In this document: piece after piece, positions 1 through 5,123 of the stretch
How the letters are laid out: each line of letters begins with the position of its first letter
Numbering within the stretch: position 1 is the stretch's first letter
NCBI GenBank assembly: GCA_937980285.1
Contig: CALJQI010000106.1
Location: 1 to 5,123 of the forward strand
Direction: 5' to 3'
Length of the DNA stretch: 5,123 nucleotides
Source of the DNA: an uncultured Gammaproteobacteria bacterium
Lineage (GTDB): Bacteria; Pseudomonadota; Gammaproteobacteria; GCA-001735895
Position numbers and translations under genes: made by a program
The notes under the pieces: model-generated
Databases searched by the model: none
The model's input: the letters and a program-made list of their open reading frames with translations, nothing else
What the model was told of the DNA's origin: nothing

Positions 1-103
1 AAAAGAGATAGAAAAGCAGGCGCTTTTCGGGGTCGCGACGAGCGCCCAGGGTGAGGTAGACGAAAAACGTCAGAAATGCGAGTAGCAGGATGACCAGGTG
101 CAT
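1..103 (-). CDS. Unidentified small membrane protein, N-terminal 34 residues only
   Basis: I do not recognise this protein. The visible part is open to the window edge. It begins MHLVILLLAFLTFFVYLTLG, an uninterrupted hydrophobic stretch at residues 3-20 that looks like a transmembrane helix or signal anchor. A charged loop follows (RRDPEKR, residues 22-28), then another hydrophobic start (LLFYLF). The positive residues just after the helix suggest that side faces the cytoplasm. The ATG at 103-101 comes three bases after the maeB stop codon (TGA at 109-107). An AGAGG sequence at 116-112, inside the end of maeB, sits eight bases before it, so translation is probably coupled to maeB and the two genes share a transcript. 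The rest of the gene lies outside the window. Start and coding status are inferred from the ribosome binding site, the spacing and the membrane-like composition. Confidence 0.6.
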   Translation of the reverse strand, partial: MHLVILLLAFLTFFVYLTLGARRDPEKRLLFYLF

Positions 104-106
104 CGA

Positions 107-2371
107 TCAGGCCTCTTCGGTTGCAATGCGCGCCGCGGCGATCGCCGTCATGTTGACCAGTCCGCGCACCGTGGTTCCGGGGGTGACGATATGCGCGGCG
201 ATATCGCAACCCAGCAGGATCGGTCCTATCGGCACGCCGTCGGTGCCCATCTTGACCAGGTTCATCGCGATATGCGCCGCGTCCAGGTTTGGCATCACCA
301 GCAGATTGGCCACGCCTTCAAGATTTGAATTGGGGAACTGCTCCGCCATGGCTTTGCGCGAAAGCGCCAGGCTGGCCTGCATTTCACCCTCGACCATCAA
401 CCCGGGACAAGCCTTGTTGATCAATGCCAACGCATCGCGCATCTTGCGTGAAGAGCCGGTATCGCGGCTGCCGAAATTCGAATGCGACAGCAACGCCGCC
501 TTGGGTTTGAGCCCGAAACGCGCCACTTCCTCGGCCGCCAGCACGGTCATATCGGCGATCGCCTGTACCGACGGCTCGGGCGTGACATGCGTATCGGTGA
601 TGAACAGCGTGTATTTACTGGTGATGACGATACTCAACGCCGAAACTTCCTCGATGCCGTCATCCTGCTGGGAAACGCTCAGGATGCGTCCGAGGTGGCG
701 GTGAAAGCGGCCGATGGTGCCGCAAATCATCGTGTCCGCGAGGCCGAGCCTGACCATCATCGCGGCCTGCGTGGTTTTACTGTTGCGCAGTATTTCACGG
801 GCCTCGGACAGCGTCTTGCCGCGACGCTCGGTCCAGTGGTGAAACTTGCGCCACCAGTCCTCGTTTTCCTCGTAATCCATGACTTCGAAATCGTCGCCGG
901 GTTTGATCGTAAGCCCGTATTCTCGAATGATTTGCTCGACAACCTCCTCGCGCCCGAGCACGATCGGAAAGCAAAGCTTCTCCTGCACCACGTTTTCCAC
1001 TGCCTGCAGCACGATCGGGTTTTCACCCTCGGCGAAGACCACGCGACGCTGGGTAACGCGGGCGGTATCGAATACCGGTTTCATGAACAGGCCGGAGCGA
1101 AACACGAACGCGTTCAGTTTTTGCCGGTAGGCCTTCATGTCCTCGATCGGGCGTTCGGCGACGCCAGAGTCCATTGCCGCCTGCGCCACCGCCGGTGCGA
1201 TCTCGAGGATCAGGCGTTGGTCGAAGGGCTTCGGAATCAGGTAATCCGGGCCGAAGGTCAGCGACTCGCCGTGATAGGCGTTGGCGACGATATCGCTGGT
1301 GCCGGCGCGCGCGAGTCGCGAAATCGCCTCGACGCAGGCGATTTTCATCTCCTGGTTGATTTCGGTGGCGCCGGCATCGAGTGCGCCGCGAAACAGGAAA
1401 GGGAAACACAGCACGTTGTTGACCTGGTTCGGGTAGTCGGTTCGGCCGGTGGCGATAATCGCGTCCGGGCAGGCGCGCTTGGCCTCGGCGGGATCGATTT
1501 CAGGGGTCGGGTTGGCCAGTGCGAATACGATCGGCTGCGAACTCATCGCCTCGACCATTTCCGGCTTCAATACGTTGCCGGCGGACAATCCGAGAAAAAC
1601 ATCGGCGCCGGGAATGACTTCGCCCAGCGTGCGGTACTCGGTGTCGACCGCGAAGGCGGCCTTGTATTCGTCCATCTCCTCGGGCCGTCCCTTGTATACC
1701 ACGCCCTTGGCGTCGGTAACGATTACCTTGTCCTTGTCGAGCCCCATCGACAGCAACAGGTTCAAGCATGAAAGCGCCGCCGCGCCGGCGCCCGATGCCA
1801 CCAGCCTGACCTGGTCGATCTGTTTACCGACCACTTCCAGCGCGGACTTGAGCGCCGCGGCGACCACGATGGCGGTGCCGTGTTGATCGTCGTGGAACAC
1901 CGGGATCGACATTTTTTCATGCAGGTACTTCTCGATATAAAAACAGTCGGGCGCCTTGATGTCTTCGAGATTAATACCGCAAAAAGTCGGCTCCAGCCGT
2001 TCGATGGTTTGCGCCAGCAGCTGTGGATCCGTTTCGTCGATTTCGATATCGAACACGTCGATACCCGCGAAGCGCTTGAACAGTACCGCCTTGCCCTCCA
2101 TTACCGGCTTGGCCGCCATCGCGCCGATGTCGCCCAGCCCCAGTACGGCACTGCCGTTGGTAACGACGCCGATGAGGTTGGCGCGCGCGGTATATTCGCG
2201 CGCGGCCAGCGGATCTTTTTCAATTTCGAGGCAGGGATAGGCGACACCGGGAGAATAGGCCAGCGCCAGGTCGCGCTGCGAGGTCAAAGGCGTGGTCGCC
2301 TCGATTCGCAGCTTGCCGGGAGTCGGCCGGCGGTGATAGTTGAGCGCTTTGTCTCGGTTTTCTTCTGACAT
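107..2371 (-). CDS. maeB: NADP-dependent malic enzyme with C-terminal phosphotransacetylase-like domain (MaeB type)
   Basis: Catalyses oxidative decarboxylation of malate to pyruvate and CO2, making NADPH in the cytoplasm (EC 1.1.1.40). It is 754 residues, close to E. coli MaeB. The malic N-terminal domain (about 15-150) has YSPGVA at 39-44, the probable catalytic lysine in EGKAVLFK (K94) and the metal-site residues in NLEDI (E136, D137). HDDQHGT follows at 160-166. The NAD(P)-binding domain (about 155-395) has GAGAAA at 194-199, ANPTPE at 286-291 and NQVNN at 315-319. A PTA-like domain fills about 425-750 (FAEGEN 446-451, SHSNFGS 629-635, EGEMQ 661-665). Its end reads TTVRGLVNM, where active Pta enzymes carry a Ser-Arg pair. 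This agrees with the known view that the domain is non-catalytic and senses acetyl-CoA. I chose the ATG at 2371 because GGGAG at 2383-2379 is seven bases upstream; an in-frame TTG at 2389 has no such site. First gene of a probable two-gene unit. Confidence 0.96.
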   Translation of the reverse strand: MSEENRDKALNYHRRPTPGKLRIEATTPLTSQRDLALAYSPGVAYPCLEIEKDPLAAREYTARANLIGVVTNGSAVLGLGDIGAMAAKPVMEGKAVLFKRFAGIDVFDIEIDETDPQLLAQTIERLEPTFCGINLEDIKAPDCFYIEKYLHEKMSIPVFHDDQHGTAIVVAAALKSALEVVGKQIDQVRLVASGAGAAALSCLNLLLSMGLDKDKVIVTDAKGVVYKGRPEEMDEYKAAFAVDTEYRTLGEVIPGADVFLGLSAGNVLKPEMVEAMSSQPIVFALANPTPEIDPAEAKRACPDAIIATGRTDYPNQVNNVLCFPFLFRGALDAGATEINQEMKIACVEAISRLARAGTSDIVANAYHGESLTFGPDYLIPKPFDQRLILEIAPAVAQAAMDSGVAERPIEDMKAYRQKLNAFVFRSGLFMKPVFDTARVTQRRVVFAEGENPIVLQAVENVVQEKLCFPIVLGREEVVEQIIREYGLTIKPGDDFEVMDYEENEDWWRKFHHWTERRGKTLSEAREILRNSKTTQAAMMVRLGLADTMICGTIGRFHRHLGRILSVSQQDDGIEEVSALSIVITSKYTLFITDTHVTPEPSVQAIADMTVLAAEEVARFGLKPKAALLSHSNFGSRDTGSSRKMRDALALINKACPGLMVEGEMQASLALSRKAMAEQFPNSNLEGVANLLVMPNLDAAHIAMNLVKMGTDGVPIGPILLGCDIAAHIVTPGTTVRGLVNMTAIAAARIATEEA

Positions 2372-2378
2372 CCAGTTT

Positions 2379-2383
2379 CTCCC
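2379..2383 (-). promoter_or_regulatory. Ribosome binding site that fixes the maeB start
   Basis: GGGAG on the minus strand lies seven bases upstream of the ATG at 2371. This favours that ATG over the in-frame TTG at 2389, which would put the Shine-Dalgarno sequence inside the coding region. Confidence 0.75.
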
Positions 2384-2397
2384 ACCCAATGGCGGAC

Positions 2398-2403
2398 AGT
2401 ATA
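2398..2403 (-). promoter_or_regulatory. Possible -10 element for maeB
   Basis: TATACT on the minus strand matches the sigma-70 consensus TATAAT at five of six positions. It would start transcription near 2391, giving a leader of about 20 bases that contains the ribosome binding site. I see no good -35 hexamer at 16-18 bases upstream, so the promoter would be weak, activator-dependent or not real. A second candidate, TATGAT at 2438-2433, is equally close to consensus and also lacks a -35. Confidence 0.3.
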
Positions 2404-2446
2404 GAGCGAATCGGTTTCACATTTTCGACAAAATCATATTTTAAGG

Positions 2447-2460
2447 CCAATTTCTATTGG
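2447..2460. repeat. Short inverted repeat CCAAT-TTCT-ATTGG in the divergent promoter region
   Basis: Five-base perfect arms flank a four-base spacer in the middle of the AT-rich stretch between maeB and dsrC. It lies directly before TTAAAAT at 2461-2467, which is the best, though weak, -10-like sequence facing dsrC. It could be a regulator site, but five-base arms are common by chance. Confidence 0.25.
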
Positions 2461-2461
2461 T

Positions 2462-2467
2462 TAAAAT
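2462..2467 (+). promoter_or_regulatory. Possible -10 element for dsrC
   Basis: TAAAAT matches TATAAT at five of six positions and lies about 55 bases upstream of the dsrC start. Transcription would begin near 2474 and the leader would carry the palindrome at 2483-2501. No convincing -35 hexamer is seen at the right distance (TTTTAA at 2439-2444 is the best at 17 bases), so this is a weak call. Confidence 0.22.
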
Positions 2468-2482
2468 ACGTTCCCCATTTTT

Positions 2483-2501
2483 TGGAATGAACCTCATTCC
2501 A
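2483..2501. promoter_or_regulatory. Perfect hyphenated palindrome in the dsrC leader (possible operator or RNA hairpin)
   Basis: TGGAATGA-ACC-TCATTCCA has eight-base perfect arms around a three-base centre. It ends eight bases before the dsrC Shine-Dalgarno sequence at 2510-2513. As DNA it has the size and symmetry of a dimeric repressor site placed downstream of a promoter. As RNA it would make an eight-pair hairpin with a tight loop next to the ribosome binding site. I do not match it to a named regulator. Confidence 0.45.
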
Positions 2502-2509
2502 GGGTTATC

Positions 2510-2513
2510 GGAG
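2510..2513 (+). promoter_or_regulatory. Ribosome binding site that fixes the TTG start of dsrC
   Basis: GGAG lies seven bases before the TTG at 2521. The reading frame is closed upstream by TGA at 2488-2490. No in-frame ATG or GTG lies between that stop and 2521, so a TTG start is needed for a full-length protein. Confidence 0.75.
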
Positions 2514-2520
2514 ATCTGCC

Positions 2521-2853
2521 TTGTTGTTAAAGATCAATGACATCGAGTACGAAGTCGACGCCGAGGGTTTTTTGCAGAACATTAGCGACTGGTCGCGCGA
2601 AGTTGCCATCGGCATGGCGGCCAGCGACGGCATCGAACTCGAGGCAGAACACTGGGAAGTCATCAGTATCCTGCGCGATTATTACTTCAAGTACCAGATT
2701 GCACCCGCGATTCGTGTGCTGAAACGCGAAATCGCTAAACGCCTCGATCCCGAGAAAGGCGACAGTCGTTACCTCTATCAGTTATTCCAGTTCGGTCCTG
2801 CCAGGCAGGCCTGCCGCTACGCCGGCTTACCCAAACCGACCGGCTGCGTTTAA
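2521..2853 (+). CDS. dsrC: DsrC/TusE-family sulfur carrier protein with two C-terminal cysteines (DsrC type)
   Basis: Small cytoplasmic sulfur-carrier protein of 110 residues. The family includes TusE, which relays sulfur for 2-thiouridine synthesis in tRNA, and DsrC, the persulfide and trisulfide carrier of dissimilatory sulfite reductase. Family features in order are EVDAEGFL (11-18), DW (23-24), EHWEVI (43-48), LRDYY (51-55), APAIRVL (61-67), YLYQLF (84-89) and the C-terminal arm GPARQAC..AGLPKPTGCV. Both arm cysteines, C98 and the penultimate C109, are present. From memory, E. coli TusE has only the last one, while Allochromatium DsrC has both and ends in the same AGLPKPTGCV. This favours DsrC over TusE. 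Start is TTG at 2521 or possibly 2524; no in-frame ATG or GTG is available. The gene stands alone, divergent from maeB, with no dsrAB or tus genes in the window, so its partner is unknown. Confidence 0.92.
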   Translation: MLLKINDIEYEVDAEGFLQNISDWSREVAIGMAASDGIELEAEHWEVISILRDYYFKYQIAPAIRVLKREIAKRLDPEKGDSRYLYQLFQFGPARQACRYAGLPKPTGCV

Positions 2854-2859
2854 TCCGTC

Positions 2860-2881
2860 ATTCCGGCCTCCGAACCGGAAT
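2860..2881 (+). terminator. Hairpin just after dsrC, possible terminator without a T-tract
   Basis: ATTCCGG at 2860-2866 pairs perfectly with CCGGAAT at 2875-2881 across an eight-base loop, starting six bases after the dsrC stop. No run of T follows, so it is not a standard intrinsic terminator. It may protect the messenger 3' end, or be a decayed copy of the GTCATTC-type repeat seen at 2929-3005, since it too is preceded by GTC. Confidence 0.35.
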
Positions 2882-2928
2882 TCGTAAATTATGGCGATTA
2901 CTAATAAATGGTCATTCGCGCTTAAATA

Positions 2929-3005
2929 GTCATTCCCGCGCAAGCGGGAATCTTGCAAAGAATGGAAAGCGGCTGCTATGAGATTCCCGCTTGCGTGGGA
3001 ATGAC
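2929..3005. repeat. 77-bp inverted-repeat element (REP/MITE-like) between convergent genes
   Basis: A 25-base arm at 2929-2953 is the reverse complement of 2981-3005 with one mismatch, across a 27-base centre. Each arm is itself a small palindrome. The left arm is ATTCCCGC-GCAA-GCGGGAAT (2932-2951); the right arm has the same form with one changed pair (2983-3002). The outer ends read GTCATTCCC and GGGAATGAC. Intergenic repeats of the ATTCCC..GGGAAT kind are common in proteobacteria; the dRS3 repeats of Neisseria are an example. Lying between the ends of two convergent genes, it could also stop or protect transcripts from both sides, though no T-tract follows on either strand. It codes for nothing. 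Mobility is inferred from structure only; I see no clear target-site duplication. Confidence 0.7.
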
Positions 3006-3042
3006 AACCTTTGCCATTGGTATGTCAACTGGTGATTAAAAG

Positions 3043-3363
3043 CTAGTCGTAGTGTTTGTGTTCGCTGCGGCGTTTGCCGGAGCGCTGGCTGACCACGCCG
3101 ACGATATCGCCAATGCCGGCAAGCTGGATATCCGGCAATTCGGCGTTGGCCGCGCGCAGCCGGTACTGCTCGCCGTCGATCAGCAGCTGGCGGAAGATCA
3201 TGCCGCCGTCATGGTTCGCAACCACGTAACAGCCCGTTTTCAACTTTCCACCCGGGTCGATGACGATGATATGGCCGTCGACGAACTCGGGCGCCATATC
3301 GTCGCCGATGACCCGCAGCGCAAAGGGCTCGCTGGCGCTGCAATTGCTCAGATCTTGATTCAT
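3043..3363 (-). CDS. Stand-alone S24/LexA C-terminal-like domain protein with altered catalytic dyad
   Basis: A 106-residue protein made almost wholly of the peptidase S24 (LexA/UmuD C-terminal) fold, with no DNA-binding helix-turn-helix. The core runs FALRVIGDDMAPEF (14-27), DGHIIVIDP (29-37), GCYVVAN (44-50), IFRQLLIDG (56-64) and IGDIVGVV (84-91), ending in a basic tail, SGKRRSEHKHYD. In active members the first motif is GDSM with a nucleophilic serine; here that position is Asp22. Aligned by eye to LexA without gaps through this stretch, the general-base lysine is Arg58. Self-cleavage is therefore unlikely, and a binding or regulatory role is more plausible. The ATG at 3363 overlaps the transporter stop as ATGA, with AGGAAG at 3373-3368 as ribosome binding site. 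This argues against an in-frame start at 3399 inside the transporter gene. Probably co-translated with the exporter; function unknown. Confidence 0.85.
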   Translation of the reverse strand: MNQDLSNCSASEPFALRVIGDDMAPEFVDGHIIVIDPGGKLKTGCYVVANHDGGMIFRQLLIDGEQYRLRAANAELPDIQLAGIGDIVGVVSQRSGKRRSEHKHYD

Positions 3364-5123
3364 TCCACTTCCTGCGATTTCTTTTGCTGCATGCGCCACA
3401 GGTGCGCGTAAAGTCCATTCGCCTGGATCAGCGCCTCGTGATCGCCCTGCTCCTTGATGCGACCGTTATCTAGCACGATGATACGGTCAGCGTCGATCAC
3501 GGTCGACAGCCGATGCGCGATCACCAGCGTCGTCTTGTTGCGCGAAATCCGCTTCAACGCGCCCAGGATATTCTTTTCCGACTGGCTGTCGAGACTGGAA
3601 GTGGCCTCGTCGAACACCAGGATAGCCGGGTTCTTCAACAATACGCGCGCGATCGCGACGCGTTGTTTTTCTCCGCCGGAAAGCTTCAGTCCGCGCTCGC
3701 CGACAACGGTGTCGTAGCCCTGCGGCAAGGCGTCGATAAAGCGATCGATATCGGCCAGGCGAGCGACTTCGCGAACTTCGTCGAAACTGGCATCCGGGCT
3801 TGCGTACTGGATATTGTACAAAATCGAATCGTTGAACAGCACGGTGTCCTGCGGCACGATGCCGATGGTTTCTCGCAGGCTTTGCTGGGTCACGCTGGCG
3901 ATATCCTGATCGCTGATCAGGATTTGCCCCTGGCTGACGTCGTAAAAGCGAAACAGCAACCTGGCAATGGTCGATTTGCCCGCGCCCGAAGGCCCTACGA
4001 TGGCGAGTTTTTCGCCGTCGGCGAGCTTGAAGCTGACGTCTTCCAGAATGCGCCGGTCTTCGTTGTAGTGAAAGCCCACATTGCGGAACTCGACGCTGGC
4101 GCGATCGACCACCAGCCTGTCGGCATGTTCGCGGTCGGTGATTTCGATCGGGTGTTTCAGCAGTTTGATGACCATGTCCATGTCGGCCAGCGCGTACTTC
4201 AACGAACGATAAATGATGCCGAGAAAGTTCAGCGGCAGAAACAACTGCAGCATCATGGTGTTGATCAACACCAGGTCTCCGAGCGTCAATTCTTCACTGA
4301 CCACGCCCTGCGCCGCCAGCAGCATGATGCCGGTGACGCCGATGGCGATGATCGCGGCCTGGCCGAAATTGAGCATCGACATCGTGTTCTGGCTCTTCAC
4401 CGCCGCTTCTTCCCATTGCTGCATGGTGTTGCTGTAACGGGAAATCTCATGCCGGTCATTATTGAAATACTTGACCGTTTCGTAGTTCATCAGGCTGTCC
4501 ATCGCACGGCCGTTGGCGGTCGAATCGAGCGCGTTCATTTCATGTCGATAATGCATGCGCCACTCTGTCACCATCAGGGTAAAGCCGATGTAGAAAATCA
4601 CCGTGAAAAATATGATACCGGCGAACAGGCTGTCGTACTGGCTGAACAGGATCAGCGCCACCAGCAAAAACTCCGCCATGGTCGGCACGATGTTGAACAC
4701 CAGATAGTTGAGGATCGAGCTGATGCTTTGCGCGCCGCGCTCCATGTCGCGTGAAATCGCCCCGGTATTGCGCTCCAGGTGATAGCGCAGCGAGAGGTCG
4801 TGCAAATGGCTCAACACCGATACCGATAGCCGGTTCATCGCGTGAAAGCGCACCCGCGCGAAGATCGCGTCGCGCAGTTCGTTGAACCCGGAGTTGATGA
4901 AACGCAGCACGCCGTAGATCAGCAGCAGCACGATCGGCAGGGCGATTACCTGCCCCGGGTCGGCGTCGAGCGCATCGACGATATACTTGAGCACCACCGG
5001 TACCCCGACCATCGCCAGCTTGGATATCACCAGGCAGGCGAGCGCGAACAGCACCCTGCCCCGATAATCCCAGATATAGGGCATCATGGCGCGGATGTTG
5101 TCCCAGTCCTGCCGGTTCGAATG
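3360..5123 (-). CDS. Atm1/HMT1-type ABC exporter, fused permease and ATPase (5' end beyond window)
   Basis: Inner-membrane half-transporter that would act as a homodimer. Atm1-family exporters move glutathione conjugates, glutathione persulfide-like or metal-thiol compounds; the substrate here is not known. The visible part is 587 residues. A six-helix membrane domain covers about 20-305 and has the Atm1-type stretch NYETVKYFNN (213-222). The ATPase domain has an A-loop tyrosine near 353, Walker A GPSGAGKST (377-385), Q-loop VPQD (Q425), signature LSGGEKQR (481-488), Walker B ILVFDEA with E506, D-loop SSLD (509-512) and H-loop H537. All are intact, so it should hydrolyse ATP. The frame stays open upstream of the first methionine codon at 5087 and reads NRQDWDNIRAMMPYIWDYRG, as expected of the family, so the true start lies outside the window. 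Its stop overlaps the start of the S24-like gene by four bases (ATGA). Confidence 0.95.
   Translation of the reverse strand, partial: HSNRQDWDNIRAMMPYIWDYRGRVLFALACLVISKLAMVGVPVVLKYIVDALDADPGQVIALPIVLLLIYGVLRFINSGFNELRDAIFARVRFHAMNRLSVSVLSHLHDLSLRYHLERNTGAISRDMERGAQSISSILNYLVFNIVPTMAEFLLVALILFSQYDSLFAGIIFFTVIFYIGFTLMVTEWRMHYRHEMNALDSTANGRAMDSLMNYETVKYFNNDRHEISRYSNTMQQWEEAAVKSQNTMSMLNFGQAAIIAIGVTGIMLLAAQGVVSEELTLGDLVLINTMMLQLFLPLNFLGIIYRSLKYALADMDMVIKLLKHPIEITDREHADRLVVDRASVEFRNVGFHYNEDRRILEDVSFKLADGEKLAIVGPSGAGKSTIARLLFRFYDVSQGQILISDQDIASVTQQSLRETIGIVPQDTVLFNDSILYNIQYASPDASFDEVREVARLADIDRFIDALPQGYDTVVGERGLKLSGGEKQRVAIARVLLKNPAILVFDEATSSLDSQSEKNILGALKRISRNKTTLVIAHRLSTVIDADRIIVLDNGRIKEQGDHEALIQANGLYAHLWRMQQKKSQEVE

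Noticed and set aside
482..1771. Long open frame of 429 codons on the plus strand opposite maeB
   Set aside because: It lies wholly antisense to a gene with clear family motifs. Its translation is rich in His, Arg, Gln and Asp with no domain I recognise, as expected from the antisense of a GC-rich gene.
2220..2450. Minus-strand 76-codon frame across the maeB start
   Set aside because: It overlaps the start of maeB in another frame, runs through the maeB promoter region, and shows no recognisable protein features.
2929..3005. CRISPR repeat or tRNA-like structure
   Set aside because: There are only two arms, in opposite orientation, with no regular spacers and no cloverleaf or anticodon arm. 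An inverted-repeat element explains it.
3043..3399. S24-like gene starting at 3399 (118 residues)
   Set aside because: This would place 12 codons inside the transporter. The ATG at 3363 has the better ribosome binding site and the typical ATGA overlap.
3052..3411. Plus-strand open frame opposite the S24-like gene
   Set aside because: The minus-strand frame has a recognisable S24 fold, an ATGA junction and a ribosome binding site. The plus-strand frame has no domain I recognise.
3513..4754. Long open frame of 413 codons on the plus strand opposite the ABC transporter
   Set aside because: Antisense shadow of an intact transporter. The translation is His/Gln/Asp-rich and low in recognisable structure, and no separate promoter or ribosome binding site was evident.

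Overview
The window looks like a piece of a gammaproteobacterial chromosome of moderately high GC. The malic enzyme, the DsrC-type protein and the Atm1-type ABC transporter all read like gammaproteobacterial proteins. The DsrC homologue has the two-cysteine C-terminal arm known from dissimilatory sulfur metabolisers such as Allochromatium, which hints at a lineage with sulfur oxidation in its present or past. This placement rests on recognised protein motifs, not on a search.

Layout, left to right. At 1-103 (minus) is the N-terminus of an unidentified small membrane protein, whose start lies three bases after the maeB stop. At 107-2371 (minus) is a complete MaeB-type malic enzyme with its regulatory phosphotransacetylase-like domain. 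A divergent intergenic region at 2372-2520 holds promoters and two inverted repeats. At 2521-2853 (plus) is a DsrC/TusE-family sulfur carrier that starts with TTG. A 189-base convergent intergenic region at 2854-3042 holds one hairpin and a 77-bp inverted-repeat element of the common ATTCCCGC/GCGGGAAT type. At 3043-3363 (minus) is a stand-alone S24 (LexA C-terminal-like) domain protein whose Ser and Lys catalytic positions are Asp and Arg. At 3360-5123 (minus) is an Atm1/HMT1-type ABC exporter whose true start lies beyond the right edge.

Two transcription units run leftward on the minus strand: transporter then S24-like gene (ATGA overlap), and maeB then the small membrane protein gene (start 3 bases after the stop). 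dsrC is alone on the plus strand between them. MaeB makes NADPH and pyruvate from malate. Atm1-type exporters carry glutathione-linked or sulfur-containing compounds, and DsrC-type proteins carry persulfide sulfur. A shared theme of sulfur and redox handling is possible, but only adjacency suggests it. I see no CRISPR array, tRNA, rRNA, insertion sequence or phage gene. No clearly new multi-gene system is visible; the most unusual item is the catalytically altered S24 protein coupled to the exporter.
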